Part shown: positions 10,501-19,360 of the stretch, piece by piece | Layout: the number at the start of each line of letters is the position of its first letter | Numbering within the stretch: the first letter of the stretch is position 1 | Assembly (NCBI GenBank): GCA_037968475.1 | Contig: JBBKVO010000004.1 | Location: 124,001 to 188,000 of the forward strand | DNA from: SB11 sp037968475 | GTDB taxonomy: Bacteria; Bacteroidota; Bacteroidia; UBA8524 | DNA: 64,000 nt | Direction of reading: 5' to 3' | Notes under the pieces: generated by a model | What the model was told of the DNA's origin: nothing | What the model saw: the letters and a program-made list of their open reading frames with translations, nothing else | Database searches by the model: none | Program-made: the position numbers and the translations under genes

Positions 10501-11287
10501 CCGTTACAACTATGCATATCCTATCGATTATACTTCATACGGTAATATTGACTTTTCTACTATTAAAAGTTTCAGGTTAGAGTATGAAATGAGGGGATTA
10601 GGCAACCTTAATATGGATGCTAACTATACCCTTATGTTTGCCGATGGTACAGGTTCAAGCACAGGTTCACAACAAGCCCTTATATCAGTTGGTCTTCCAA
10701 ACTTGCGTACCCTGTTCCCATTAAATGTGGATGTGAGACACAACATTAAACTTAATATTTACTACGAATTCCAAGGTGGAGATAAATATGATGGCCCTGT
10801 GTGGGGGAAATCAAAAGTGTTTGAAAACGCTGGTGTGAGTGTAATTTTCAACGCATTCTCTGGTTTGCCTTATACAGCCAACCAAATAGCTACTCCAAAT
10901 GCACAAGCAGGTGTGGTAGTACGTAGCCCTATTAAAGGGACTCCTTATGGTTCACGTTTGCCTTGGCAATTACAAGACGACATTAATATTTACAAAGGTG
11001 TGATGGTAAAATTAGGTCGTAACAAATCAGGCAATATCAAACATGGTCAACTTAAATTTATGTTCTGGATTCAAAACTTCCTTAACATTAGCAATATAAG
11101 GGCAGTACATCCTTATACTGGTTCGGCCTCTGATGATGGTTGGTTAAGCTCAAATCTTGGACGTGAGTCTATCCGTAACGCTGTTGATGCACAATCATTT
11201 GTTGATTTGTACAACACAGCACTTGCAAATCCCGGCTTCTATGGCTTGCCCCGTAGGATACGTTTAAGTATCTCGTTAGATTTTTAA
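7568..11287 (+). CDS. TonB-dependent receptor with carboxypeptidase-regulatory-like domain (paralogue 2)
   Basis: A 1239-residue receptor with the same architecture as the gene before it: signal peptide (MRRKVYLFLLGVLISAGAIAQ, the ATG at 7568 giving a clean n-region), regulatory-like domain (EIRGTVLDMDTKEPLIGATV), plug (SIDGGTPSFRGARSSGTAYY; GGVSAEYGDFTGGAISITTP), and a barrel ending RRIRLSISLDF. The frame is open back to a GTG at 7511, but that adds 19 residues ahead of the signal peptide. A Cys-free loop rich in Asn/Tyr is shared with paralogue 1. Only 28 nt separate it from the next gene, so receptor, giant secreted protein and PorV-like gene look like one operon. Codon use (GGT, CGT, AAC preferred) suggests strong expression. 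The 292-bp gap upstream holds no convincing gene. Confidence 0.9.
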   Translation: MRRKVYLFLLGVLISAGAIAQSQLGEIRGTVLDMDTKEPLIGATVQATQGGQRITGAATNLDGKFQIKGLKPGKYDILVSYSGYQSKKIEELTVRPDAITFQDVQIGEAVLDVGTVVITEKARPPIVKGDELGRTIDNVKKIPTRSVNGLTNTVAGTLSIDGGTPSFRGARSSGTAYYIDGVRVIGNINLPQSGIGQTNVITGGVSAEYGDFTGGAISITTPPPSSRFNAHFEGITSSLFDKYHYNLIEMAFTGPMMIKNKGRSTERTVLGYSFAGNFNYQADRSPSAIGVWRVKEDKLKELEETPIRSAPQGQGFVPSAEFITKSDLVNVQASPNVPSYVVTAIGNLNYAPTDKVQVIFGAKYDYVNNVNYNYNNNLFNYNNNSQSIQHSLLSYLSFTQRLITSEDNKDNAKRLVESAYYTVRIEYQSNWNTSQDVVHKDNIFDYGYLGRFKTYSRPAFEFVGGGNENSSPDTINYNGQTYYIKNYYRQTGNRPTDTLFTFDRNNTRNPIRANYTSSYYNLLGQDAINSIFDVRSSNAGLVNGQNPIAIYSQMWNNVGTLTSGYGKSQNEQYSLNASGEVSIKGHDLKFGVYYEQRVSRSWNVSSNGLWTLMWQLMNNGIELDKSNPLPVFDENGIFKDTVRYNYRQSDGQSTFDKNFRNRLIARGVTDNYGNPITQTSYVDVNSFDPNDFQLSDFSADELLNNGNRYVNYFGYDYLGNKISGNRGISDFLDPSKREIGAYMPIYSAMFVQDKFAFKDLIFRIGVRVERFDNNLPVLKDPFSLYPIRSANEVKEIGGSEVSHPNSIGGDYAVYVDNVKNPSRILGYRNGIEWFNKDGIKVADPSVIANASRTGKIQPYLVDSEKEIVTSASFTDYKPTINVLPRIWFDFPINQASRFFASYDVIAQRPSNIFTTVDDYFYLRFNPTNIINNPNLKPQTTTDYELGFKQRLTDNTSAYQAALSIVASYREQRNLIQLFRYNYAYPIDYTSYGNIDFSTIKSFRLEYEMRGLGNLNMDANYTLMFADGTGSSTGSQQALISVGLPNLRTLFPLNVDVRHNIKLNIYYEFQGGDKYDGPVWGKSKVFENAGVSVIFNAFSGLPYTANQIATPNAQAGVVVRSPIKGTPYGSRLPWQLQDDINIYKGVMVKLGRNKSGNIKHGQLKFMFWIQNFLNISNIRAVHPYTGSASDDGWLSSNLGRESIRNAVDAQSFVDLYNTALANPGFYGLPRRIRLSISLDF

Positions 11288-11315
11288 TTAAGTAAGACTT
11301 TTAAATCATTCAGTT

Positions 11316-14300
11316 ATGATAAAGAAAAATATATCGGCAGCTATTTATACCGCTCTTTTGCTACTCATCGGTACCACCGATATAATAGCAAAAGAGGTTA
11401 TAGGCCTGCCATCCTCTTTAGGAACAAATAAATTGAAACGTAAAGCTGCCGCGTGCGAACCGGCAACTTTTCAATCAGATCTTGATATAAACAACGTACG
11501 TGCCCGTATACTAAATGGAGGCGATATGTGGTGGGATTTGAATAGTGTGGCTAAGTACGAAGTACCCAAAGTTGACGCTACATCAAATACCATACGTAAA
11601 AACTCACTTTTTGCAGGTGCTATTTGGATAGGTGGCTTAGATCCGGGAGGAAACTTAAAGGTAGCTGCTATGACTTATCGCCAAAGCGGTAGTGATTACT
11701 ATCCAGGCCCCTTAGATACATTAAGTGCTACATCAGAAGCAGGAAGGTGCAAATTTTATGATAAAATCTTTAAAATAAGCCGTACTGAAATAGAAGCAGC
11801 TTTTGAAGACCCTACTTTGGCCACAGATGATATTAAAGACTACGCCGGTAACGGAGATGTAAACTTTAAAGAATCAAGAATATTGATGCCATTTTTTGAT
11901 GTTGATGGTTCGGGTACTTATGATTACACTGTTGATTATCCTGTATTAGACCCACTTCGTCCTGCTGATAAAAACACTCCTGCCGACCAGCCTGATCAAA
12001 TGCTTACCTTTATATATAATGATAGGGGTAATATTCACTCTGAAACAGCAGGTATTCCTATTGGTCTTGAGTTGGTAACCACCGCGTTTGCCTTTAAAAC
12101 AAACGACGAGATTAATAATATGACCTTTTATAAAACCAAAATTACTAACCGTTCGACTGATGCCGTTAGGGAATGTTATTTTGGACAATGGGTTGATGCC
12201 GATTTGGGTAACTACTCAGATGATTATGTGGGTTGTGATACCAGCCGTGATTTAGGTTTTTGCTATAACGGTGATGATGATGATGAAGGTATCTTAGGAT
12301 ATGGTGTTAATCCTCCATCAGTAGGTACTGACTTTTTTGAAGGCCCTCGTGATGCAAACGGTAACGAACTAGGCTTAGCAAAATTCGTATACTATAATAA
12401 TGACTTTTCTGTAATAGGTAACCCTACCTTAGCTGAACACTACTACGGATATCTTCGCGGTATTTGGAAAGATGGTTCATCAGTTACCTTTGGTGGTAAT
12501 GGATACAATACAGGTGCACGTACTGACTTTATGTTTCCTGACGATCCTGCAAAATCAGGTGGGTGGCATGAAAAATCAGCAGGTAACACACCAGGTGATC
12601 GCAGGTATATCCAATCATCAGGCCCATTTGTGTTAGAGCCTGGAGCGGTAAACTATGTAACTGTAGGTGTGGTTTGGGCTCGTACTACCACTGGTGGTGC
12701 AACAGGTTCACTTAGCCTATTGCGTTTAGCTAGTGATAAAGCACAAAAATTATTTAACAACAACTTTGATATTATTGATGGCCCAGATGCTCCACAAGTT
12801 ATTACCAATGAGCTGGATAGGGAAGCCATATTTACCTTTACAGGTACCAACAGCCCAAGGGTTGAAAAATACCAAGAGTTTGTAGTTAGTGGATCAGGTA
12901 AACAACTTGATTACAAATTTCAAGGATATGTTGTATACCAACTTAAAGATGCCAGTGTAACCAGTGGTGATTTAGAAAACATTGATAAAGCCCGTGTTGT
13001 ATTCCAATGCGACATTAAAGATGATGTAGGACAAATTATTAACCAAGAGTTTGATGCTACTGTAGGTGCCCGTATACCTCGTGAGAAAGTAGACGGTAGC
13101 AACCAAGGTATACTTCACTCGTTTACGCTTACAGAAGATTTATTTGCTTCGAAAGATAAACGTATGGTTAACTTTAAAACCTACTACTATTTAGTACTAG
13201 CTTACGCACACCTTACCAATGATGCTAGTGAAGATCTTCAGTATCTTGGCGGTAGGTTAACATCAGATGTAATAAGAGTAATACCCCACAAACCAGACCC
13301 AAGAGGTGAAGGCACAGAAATAGGTGCTACCTATGGTGATGGCCCTTCAATTACCCGTGTTGCAGGTAAAGGAAACGGTGGTAAAGTATTAGAATTAACC
13401 AAAGAAACCGAAGCAGCTATACTTAATAGCCCCAACCATAAAATTGATTTGACTAAATATCAAGGTGGTGCAGGTCCTGTTGACATAAAAGTTATCGACC
13501 CTTTTAAAATTGTAAAAGGTGATTATGAACTTCGTTTTATAGATTCAGTATTTTTAAGCAGATCATATTCAAAAATCGAAGACTCTTTAACCAATCCATT
13601 CCGTACTCGCTGGTTACTAACCAATAAAACTACCAATAAATCAGTATTATCTGATACTGTTATAGAACTTGAAAACGAGCAAATTATTACAGAATGGGGT
13701 TTATCATTAAACGTAAAGCAAGCAATTGGCCCTGGTGATCCTGATAACTTAGAAGATAACTCAAACGGTTTCATTGAAGCTACTATGGACTTTTCTGGTA
13801 ATAGTAAGCCTTGGTTAACAGGTATGCAGGATAATGATGGTTTTGCAACAAACCCTAACTTCTCTTGGTTAAACTGGATTCGTGCAGGTCGTAACGGTTC
13901 ACCTACGTATGGTGATATCAGTTATACCCACGACTTTGCTAACAATAGTGTACCTATTGACCCTCGCGAACGCTGGGAAAAAATGTTAGAAGGTCGTATA
14001 GCCCCTTATGCACTTGCTGCAAGGGCAGGTTCAAATGCACAAGGTCGTACTACTTATGGTCCTGCATTTTCACAACAACCTCTAACAGATAATCCTTTTT
14101 CAGAACTAGCTAGCGTTGATATTGTATTAACTCCTGATAAATCAAAATGGACTCGTTGTGTAGTTATAGAAATGTCAGAAGATCCCGCATTGTCAATTGG
14201 TAATGCCGAGAAATTCCAATTACGTCGTAGCCCGTCAGTAGATAAAGATTTCAAACCAATGACTAACGGCGACCAAGGTCGTAGCTGGTTCCCCGGTTAT

Positions 14301-15101
14301 GCTATTAATATTGAAACAGGCGAACGTTTGAATATCATATTTGGTGAAGACTCAAACCTTCCTAATGAAAACGGTACCGATATGATTTGGAACCCTACTA
14401 CTCGTTTAACATCTTCACAAGGTGTAGTAATTGGAGGCAAGCACTATTTCTATATCATGGGTAGCTTTAGGGCTGTAAACTATGTAGGTCCTATATACGA
14501 TGAAGGAGCAGCTTACCAACCTATGTTAAGTTCAAATAGCGTATTGGAACACAGACGTGTATTTGGTCAAGCGATGTATGTAATGCCTGCACTTGCTGAA
14601 ACTGGTGTAAACCTTAACAACGGTATACCTCCATACGAGGTTCGTATACGCATACGTACTAAAAAACCATACCGTAACTATAATGCTACTAACGATACGA
14701 CAGTAAACAAATCAATGCCATTGTACAACTTTAGCACTGATGATATTGCTGCAGAACTAGGTACGCAAAAAGCTAAGAAAAGTGCTTTAGAATTAATTGG
14801 TGTAGTGCCAAACCCATACTATGCACACTCTGCATATGAAGGTAATAGACTAGACAATAGGATTAAATTTATTAACCTACCACAAAAGACTACTATCAAA
14901 ATATTCACCTTTAGTGGTACGCTGGTAAGGACTATTAAAAAAGACGATGACCAAACTTTTGTTGATTGGGATTTGAAAAACCAAGCCAACGTGCCTATTG
15001 CATCAGGTATGTATATTATACATATTGATGCCGAAGGTGTAGGTACCAAAATTTTGAAATGGTTTGGTATAATGAGGCAGATTGATTTGGATACCTTCTA
15101 A
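11316..15101 (+). CDS. Large secreted protein with T9SS/FlgD-Ig-like C-terminal domain
   Basis: A 1261-residue exported protein of unknown function. It has an N-terminal signal segment (about residues 9-26), a long Asp/Asn-rich body with calcium-loop-like patches (FFDVDGSGTYDYTVDYP; YNGDDDDEGILGYG), and a C-terminal Ig-like sorting domain from about residue 1155. That domain contains VVPNPYY, TTIKIFTFSGTLVRTIKK, the WDLKNQ...PIASGMYIIHIDA pattern and KILKWFGIMR. Such domains route cargo through the type IX secretion system. The tail runs about 8 residues past the usual end. It sits between a TonB receptor and a PorV-family gene with gaps of 28 and 19 nt, suggesting that the three work together at the cell surface. 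Confidence 0.75.
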   Translation: MIKKNISAAIYTALLLLIGTTDIIAKEVIGLPSSLGTNKLKRKAAACEPATFQSDLDINNVRARILNGGDMWWDLNSVAKYEVPKVDATSNTIRKNSLFAGAIWIGGLDPGGNLKVAAMTYRQSGSDYYPGPLDTLSATSEAGRCKFYDKIFKISRTEIEAAFEDPTLATDDIKDYAGNGDVNFKESRILMPFFDVDGSGTYDYTVDYPVLDPLRPADKNTPADQPDQMLTFIYNDRGNIHSETAGIPIGLELVTTAFAFKTNDEINNMTFYKTKITNRSTDAVRECYFGQWVDADLGNYSDDYVGCDTSRDLGFCYNGDDDDEGILGYGVNPPSVGTDFFEGPRDANGNELGLAKFVYYNNDFSVIGNPTLAEHYYGYLRGIWKDGSSVTFGGNGYNTGARTDFMFPDDPAKSGGWHEKSAGNTPGDRRYIQSSGPFVLEPGAVNYVTVGVVWARTTTGGATGSLSLLRLASDKAQKLFNNNFDIIDGPDAPQVITNELDREAIFTFTGTNSPRVEKYQEFVVSGSGKQLDYKFQGYVVYQLKDASVTSGDLENIDKARVVFQCDIKDDVGQIINQEFDATVGARIPREKVDGSNQGILHSFTLTEDLFASKDKRMVNFKTYYYLVLAYAHLTNDASEDLQYLGGRLTSDVIRVIPHKPDPRGEGTEIGATYGDGPSITRVAGKGNGGKVLELTKETEAAILNSPNHKIDLTKYQGGAGPVDIKVIDPFKIVKGDYELRFIDSVFLSRSYSKIEDSLTNPFRTRWLLTNKTTNKSVLSDTVIELENEQIITEWGLSLNVKQAIGPGDPDNLEDNSNGFIEATMDFSGNSKPWLTGMQDNDGFATNPNFSWLNWIRAGRNGSPTYGDISYTHDFANNSVPIDPRERWEKMLEGRIAPYALAARAGSNAQGRTTYGPAFSQQPLTDNPFSELASVDIVLTPDKSKWTRCVVIEMSEDPALSIGNAEKFQLRRSPSVDKDFKPMTNGDQGRSWFPGYAINIETGERLNIIFGEDSNLPNENGTDMIWNPTTRLTSSQGVVIGGKHYFYIMGSFRAVNYVGPIYDEGAAYQPMLSSNSVLEHRRVFGQAMYVMPALAETGVNLNNGIPPYEVRIRIRTKKPYRNYNATNDTTVNKSMPLYNFSTDDIAAELGTQKAKKSALELIGVVPNPYYAHSAYEGNRLDNRIKFINLPQKTTIKIFTFSGTLVRTIKKDDDQTFVDWDLKNQANVPIASGMYIIHIDAEGVGTKILKWFGIMRQIDLDTF

Positions 15102-15120
15102 CATTTAAACCGATTAGTAC

Positions 15121-16233
15121 ATGAAAAAATTTTTAAAGCATTCGTTAGTTATAGCAGGTATTTCTGCTAGTATATTCACAGCTAAGGCGGGTAACCCTGA
15201 CCGTGCAGGACAAGCAGGAGCAACTGAACTTTTAGTTAATGGTTGGTCTCGCAGTTCTGGATGGGGTGGAGTAAACTCTGCAACAGTTAGAGGTATAGAA
15301 TCTTCTACCCTAAATATAGCAGGGTTGGCTCAAATAAACTCAACCGAAATCACAATGGCTCGTACCAATTGGTTAGTACCATCAGGTGTTAATATCAACA
15401 ACATTGGTTTAGGTCAGCGTATAGGTGAAAATGGAGTTATGGGTATAACCATAAACTCTATCACCTTTGGCGATATACCTATTACCACTGTAGAACAACC
15501 TGAAGGTGGTTTGGGTACATACAGGCCGCAGTTTATAAACATAGGTTTTGCCTATGCACATAAATTCTCATCATCAATTACAGGCGGTATTTTGCTACGT
15601 GCTATTTCGCAAGAAGTAGTTAACGTAAAAGCACAAGGTTTTGCAATGGATGCAGGTATACAATATGCCACAACATCAGTAAAACGTACTGCGGGTAAAG
15701 CAAAATTCTCAAAAGGTAAATACCGTGATGATTTGCGCTTTGGTATATCACTTCGTAATATTGGCCCTGATATGGTTTTCCGTGGAGACGGTTTATCAGT
15801 TACAGGAACAGTAAGCGAAGGTTCGTTTTCAAGCACATTAGAAAACAGAGCTGCAAAATTTAACCTACCATCATTATTGCATATTGGTTTTGCATACGAT
15901 TTTAGATTAGATAAAGATAGCAATACCTATTTTCACAGGCTTACAGCTGCTACCAATTTCACATCAAACACATTCTCTCGCAACCAAATGGGTGTGGGCT
16001 TAGAATATGCTTATAAAGAGTTTGTAATGCTACGCACAGCATTTACTTACGAAGAAGGTTTGTTTGATGTTGAAAAACGCACTAATGCTTTAACAGGCTT
16101 TAGTGGTGGTATCACCTTTGAGCTTCCTTTTGGTAGCAACACTATTGGTATTGATTATTCATACCGCAGTACTAACCCATTCCAAGGTATCCATTCATTT
16201 GGTTTCCGTTTAGGTTTGGGCGAAAAACGATAA
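15121..16233 (+). CDS. PorV/PorQ family outer-membrane protein
   Basis: A 370-residue barrel with a signal peptide (ending FTAKAG) and the family start GNPDRAGQAGATELLV. Next comes the conserved segment with asparagine and serine motifs (ESSTLNIAGLAQINSTEITMART), then FADL-like strands ending RSTNPFQGIHSFGFRLGLGEKR. PorV and PorQ are T9SS components that shuttle or dock cargo at the outer membrane. It follows the giant T9SS-type protein by 19 nt, so a dedicated carrier role for that cargo is a reasonable inference. A strong hairpin terminator follows at 16284. Whether it is PorV itself or a paralogue cannot be told here. Confidence 0.8.
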   Translation: MKKFLKHSLVIAGISASIFTAKAGNPDRAGQAGATELLVNGWSRSSGWGGVNSATVRGIESSTLNIAGLAQINSTEITMARTNWLVPSGVNINNIGLGQRIGENGVMGITINSITFGDIPITTVEQPEGGLGTYRPQFINIGFAYAHKFSSSITGGILLRAISQEVVNVKAQGFAMDAGIQYATTSVKRTAGKAKFSKGKYRDDLRFGISLRNIGPDMVFRGDGLSVTGTVSEGSFSSTLENRAAKFNLPSLLHIGFAYDFRLDKDSNTYFHRLTAATNFTSNTFSRNQMGVGLEYAYKEFVMLRTAFTYEEGLFDVEKRTNALTGFSGGITFELPFGSNTIGIDYSYRSTNPFQGIHSFGFRLGLGEKR

Positions 16234-16283
16234 AATGTTGACTAACCTGTTTACTATTTAAAGAACATATTATATTTTTGAAT

Positions 16284-16325
16284 AAAGTTCTGAGCTTCAT
16301 ACCGGAGTTCAGAACTTTTCTTTTT
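16284..16325 (+). terminator. Terminator after the TonB/T9SS/PorV block
   Basis: A 10-bp perfect stem, AAAGTTCTGA (16284-16293) with TCAGAACTTT (16309-16318), followed by TTCTTTTTG. It lies between the PorV-family gene and greA. Confidence 0.75.
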
Positions 16326-16336
16326 GATACTACTTT

Positions 16337-16837
16337 ATGAAAAAGAGAGCAACAGATACTGCAGCACCTGAGATTCACTACTTTACTAAAGAAGGCTTAG
16401 ACAAGCTGAAAGAAGAACTGCACGACATGAAAACCGTGCAAAGACCTGCTATATCAGCACAGATAGCGGAAGCAAGAGATAAAGGTGATTTATCTGAAAA
16501 TGCTGAATACGATGCTGCCAAAGAAGCACAAGGTTTGCTTGAAGCCAAAATAGCTTCAACAGAAACTATGATGGCTAATGCACGCCTACTGGATGAAAGC
16601 CTTATTGATAACTCAAGGGTGATGATTTTAAGTAAGGTTACCATTAAAAATCTTAAAAACAACGCTGTAATAAGCTACACATTGGTAACCGAAAGAGAAG
16701 CTGATTTGAAAAGCGGGAAAATATCGGCAAAATCACCAATTGGAGCAGGCCTTATGGGTAAAAAAGTAGGTGAGATAGCACAAATACAAGCACCTGCAGG
16801 TATTGTAGAACTGGAAGTATTAGAAATAGGCAGATAA
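16337..16837 (+). CDS. greA: Transcription elongation factor GreA
   Basis: A 166-residue GreA/GreB-family factor that reactivates backtracked RNA polymerase by stimulating transcript cleavage. The N-terminal coiled coil holds the acidic tip motif RDKGDLSENAEYDAAKEAQ, which supplies the catalytic Asp/Glu pair. The C-terminal FKBP-like domain ends SPIGAGLMGKKVGEIAQIQAPAGIVELEVLEI. The start has 8-9 extra residues (KKRATDTAA) compared with enterobacterial GreA. It overlaps the next gene by one base (TAATG), so the two are translationally coupled. Confidence 0.95.
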   Translation: MKKRATDTAAPEIHYFTKEGLDKLKEELHDMKTVQRPAISAQIAEARDKGDLSENAEYDAAKEAQGLLEAKIASTETMMANARLLDESLIDNSRVMILSKVTIKNLKNNAVISYTLVTEREADLKSGKISAKSPIGAGLMGKKVGEIAQIQAPAGIVELEVLEIGR

Positions 16838-17229
16838 TGGCAAGTATCTTCACCAAGATAATAAACAAAGAGATACCCGCTTATATAGTGGCCGAAGACG
16901 ATAACTATATCGCCTTTTTAGATGTATTTCCTATCAAACAAGGCCATACCCTTATAGTACCTAAAAAAGAGGTAGACTATATTTTTGATTTAGATGCGGA
17001 TACCTATACAGGCTTGATGTTGTTTGCTCAAAAAGTAGCAACAGCCGTAAAAAAAGCAGTGCCTTGTAAAAAAGTAGGTGTTGCAGTTATCGGTCTTGAA
17101 GTGCCACATACCCATATACATCTTGTACCTATGGAAGCTGTGAGTGATATGAATTTTGCCAATCCAAAGCTTCAACTTGAAAAAGAAGTATTTGAAAAAG
17201 TTTGTGCCGAGATAAAAGCACATTTATAA
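16837..17229 (+). CDS. HIT family nucleotide-binding hydrolase
   Basis: A 130-residue histidine-triad protein. The triad is visible as HTHIHLVP (about residues 91-98), and the N-terminal half shows SIFTKIINKEIPAYIVAEDDNYIAFLDVFPIKQGHTLIVPK, typical of the Hint/bacterial HIT branch. These enzymes hydrolyse AMP-linked substrates such as phosphoramidates or aminoacyl-adenylates. Its start codon overlaps the greA stop, giving a two-gene unit ended by a very strong bidirectional terminator. Confidence 0.93.
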   Translation: MASIFTKIINKEIPAYIVAEDDNYIAFLDVFPIKQGHTLIVPKKEVDYIFDLDADTYTGLMLFAQKVATAVKKAVPCKKVGVAVIGLEVPHTHIHLVPMEAVSDMNFANPKLQLEKEVFEKVCAEIKAHL

Positions 17230-17250
17230 ACATTACCTATATTGAAAAGT

Positions 17251-17283
17251 AAAGGGCGTTTTGGAATATCCAAAACGCCCTTT
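17251..17283. terminator. Bidirectional terminator between convergent genes
   Basis: A perfect 15-bp stem (17251-17265 with 17269-17283; AAAGGGCGTTTTGGA) and a 3-nt loop, flanked by A and T runs. It serves both the greA-HIT unit and the minus-strand T9SS gene ending at 17307. Confidence 0.9.
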
Positions 17284-17306
17284 CTATTTATCGATACCTA
17301 ATACTC

Positions 17307-18218
17307 TTACTCTTTAATAAATTTAAAGGTTTTTGTTTCATTAGCATTGTTAAGGGCAATAAAATAATAGCCTTTGTTTAGGTTCGCCACATTAATTTTT
17401 TGCAGTAAGCTATTGTGGGCAATAGTACCCGTTGTAATTTGTTTACCCAAAATATCAATAATCGTATAGTTAGTATAGCCAACACTATTAGCATTGGGTA
17501 ATTCTATAAACACCTCGTTTTGTGCAGGGTTTGGATAAATACTAACAGCAGAAGGGATGATAGGGTTAACACTTAAAGGTTGGGTAAACTGCACAAAATC
17601 AACCGTTAGTATACCACCGGTTTTAAAATCTTGAGTACCTGTTGATACCATCGTTACCGCAACAGAATCAGGAGTATCACCGCTAAGCGATTGTATATCA
17701 ATAATAAAAGGATACAAACCCGCCTGTGTTTGTGCCAACGATATACTACCTATGGCAACAGCTTCAGGTTTTTGGGTAGAAGTATTAAACTTTTTAAAGG
17801 CAATAATAATTGTAGCCGAATCGGTAGTATCGCTTGATGTAAAATTGTACAAACCATAAGCCATACTTTTTACAGTAGTCATAGGTTCGCCACCCAAAAG
17901 AGGTATGCGTGCAGTATCAGAGATAGAAACGGGGAAATCTCCATAAAAAAGCAATCCCGGTACGTTTTGCCCAAACACATTAAGCGTTTTTATTTGAGCT
18001 TGTAACGAGCCCGATTGTGGTATTTGGGTTTTAGTTACACCCGCGCTAATAAATTCTGTTAGCGAGTTAGAACTTGTCCAGCCAATAGGCTCTTCCCAAT
18101 CAAAAGGAGGCTGCTTGCCCGATGATTCCCAACTGTTTAGTCCGTAATTGGTCAAAGTGTCTTGTGCCGAAAGGCAAAGCGATAGAAATAATGCGAAAAT
18201 TGTAAATGTAGTTTTCAT
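17307..18218 (-). CDS. Secreted protein with T9SS type A sorting domain
   Basis: A 303-residue protein. I start at the ATG at 18218, which puts a clean signal peptide (MKTTFTIFALFLSLCLSAQ) at the N-terminus; the longer frame to 18293 has no signal logic. The middle part (residues about 25-215) is a beta-rich, carbohydrate-binding-module-like region with LTNYGLNSWESSG and DSVAVTMVSTGTQ. The C-terminus is a type A T9SS domain (IPSAVSIYPNPAQNEVFIELP ... NLNKGYYFIALNN...KTFKFIKE). A near -7 box (TATATTTT) lies just before the start. Enzymatic function is not evident. Confidence 0.85.
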   Translation of the reverse strand: MKTTFTIFALFLSLCLSAQDTLTNYGLNSWESSGKQPPFDWEEPIGWTSSNSLTEFISAGVTKTQIPQSGSLQAQIKTLNVFGQNVPGLLFYGDFPVSISDTARIPLLGGEPMTTVKSMAYGLYNFTSSDTTDSATIIIAFKKFNTSTQKPEAVAIGSISLAQTQAGLYPFIIDIQSLSGDTPDSVAVTMVSTGTQDFKTGGILTVDFVQFTQPLSVNPIIPSAVSIYPNPAQNEVFIELPNANSVGYTNYTIIDILGKQITTGTIAHNSLLQKINVANLNKGYYFIALNNANETKTFKFIKE

Positions 18219-18385
18219 AGGTAAAATATAGTTTCTAGTAGGTGTTTTATAAAACTTGACCTCAAAAGTGAGGATATTGCTGCAATTGCACACAAGTTTT
18301 TAAAATTAGTAGACCCTAAAAATTGACTTATTGTTGTATGACCTGAATTATTGTTAAGTATATTTTATATATATCGCATATAGCA

Positions 18386-18418
18386 CTTGTTTATTAGTAT
18401 ACAATGTAAATAACTTTG
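18386..18418 (+). promoter_or_regulatory. Bacteroidetes promoter for the PorG-like gene
   Basis: CTTG at 18386-18389, a 21-nt spacer, then TAACTTTG at 18411-18418. This matches the -33/-7 layout of the phylum and would give a leader of about 20 nt before the ATG at 18445. Confidence 0.6.
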
Positions 18419-18444
18419 TATTACCCTATTACCAATAAATAAGT

Positions 18445-19329
18445 ATGCTTAAAACAAATAAAGTACTATTACTATTGGTAATAGCAATCTCCTTTCAGGC
18501 AGGTAGAGCACAAAACAAGATGCCCATTAACGGGTTTGAAGTTTACAGTGGTTTTGGCATCGCTTATTTTTCAGGTGATTTGGGAGGCACTGAGTTTAGC
18601 CCAAGTAGTTTAAAACCTGTTGTTAGTGGTGGGCTGAGATATTACTTTACGAATAGAGTAGCTGCTAGAGTTAATGTTTCGTACGGCAAGTTGGCTGCCG
18701 ACGATTCACTATCATCAAATTTGTATAGTAAGCAGCGTAACCTCAACTTTAAATCTGATATTATTGATGCGGCCTTGCAGATAGAATACTCATTACTGAA
18801 TTGGAATATTAGAGGGCAATCAAAAAAACTAATTAAAACACGTACTAATCGCAGGCATAATTTATATGTTTTCACAGGAATTAGTGTTTTTCATTTTAAA
18901 CCTTACGGTAAGCTAAACGGGCAATGGTACTCATTGCACGAGCTTTCAACCGCAGGGCAAGGTCTTCCAAGTGGAGCGAAACCATATAGCTTATACGCCA
19001 TATCAATACCTATTGGAAGTGGCTATAAAATATTGGTAAATAAAACCGTTTCTATTGGCGTTGAAGTTACATTTAGAAAAACATTTACCGATTATATTGA
19101 TGATGTAAGCGCACCCTACTACGATAATACATTGCTGAGGCAGGCAAAAGGTAATATAGCCGCTGATATTGCTGATAAAAACAAATTTAGGGATGGGACT
19201 AGACGAAGAGCAGGAGAGGGAAGAGGTAACCCCAACTCTAACGATAATTTTGCTTTTTTACAGATAACTTTTAACAAGCGCCTTAACCTGTATAGTGGCC
19301 GAAGGGATTTACCCTGTACTAATTTCTAG
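18445..19329 (+). CDS. DUF6089/PorG-like outer-membrane beta-barrel protein
   Basis: A 294-residue protein with signal peptide (ending AGRAQ). Its small barrel pattern resembles the DUF6089 family that includes the T9SS component PorG: GFGIAYFSGDLGGTEFS near the start, RYYFTNRVAARVNVSYG, SKQRNLNFKSDIIDAALQIEYSLLN, SIPIGSGYKILVNKTVSIGVEV and SNDNFAFLQITF near the end. This family usually has acidic calcium-like or membrane contacts, but nothing more specific can be read. Assignment rests on pattern recognition, so PorG itself is not claimed. Confidence 0.65.
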   Translation: MLKTNKVLLLLVIAISFQAGRAQNKMPINGFEVYSGFGIAYFSGDLGGTEFSPSSLKPVVSGGLRYYFTNRVAARVNVSYGKLAADDSLSSNLYSKQRNLNFKSDIIDAALQIEYSLLNWNIRGQSKKLIKTRTNRRHNLYVFTGISVFHFKPYGKLNGQWYSLHELSTAGQGLPSGAKPYSLYAISIPIGSGYKILVNKTVSIGVEVTFRKTFTDYIDDVSAPYYDNTLLRQAKGNIAADIADKNKFRDGTRRRAGEGRGNPNSNDNFAFLQITFNKRLNLYSGRRDLPCTNF

Positions 19330-19360
19330 TAAATAAATAAGCGCATAATTATATTGCGCT

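Noticed and set aside
19341..19359. GCGCA/TGCGC hairpin before the GNAT gene as an operator
   Set aside because: Five-base arms around AT-rich sequence overlapping the presumed -7 region; too weak to call.
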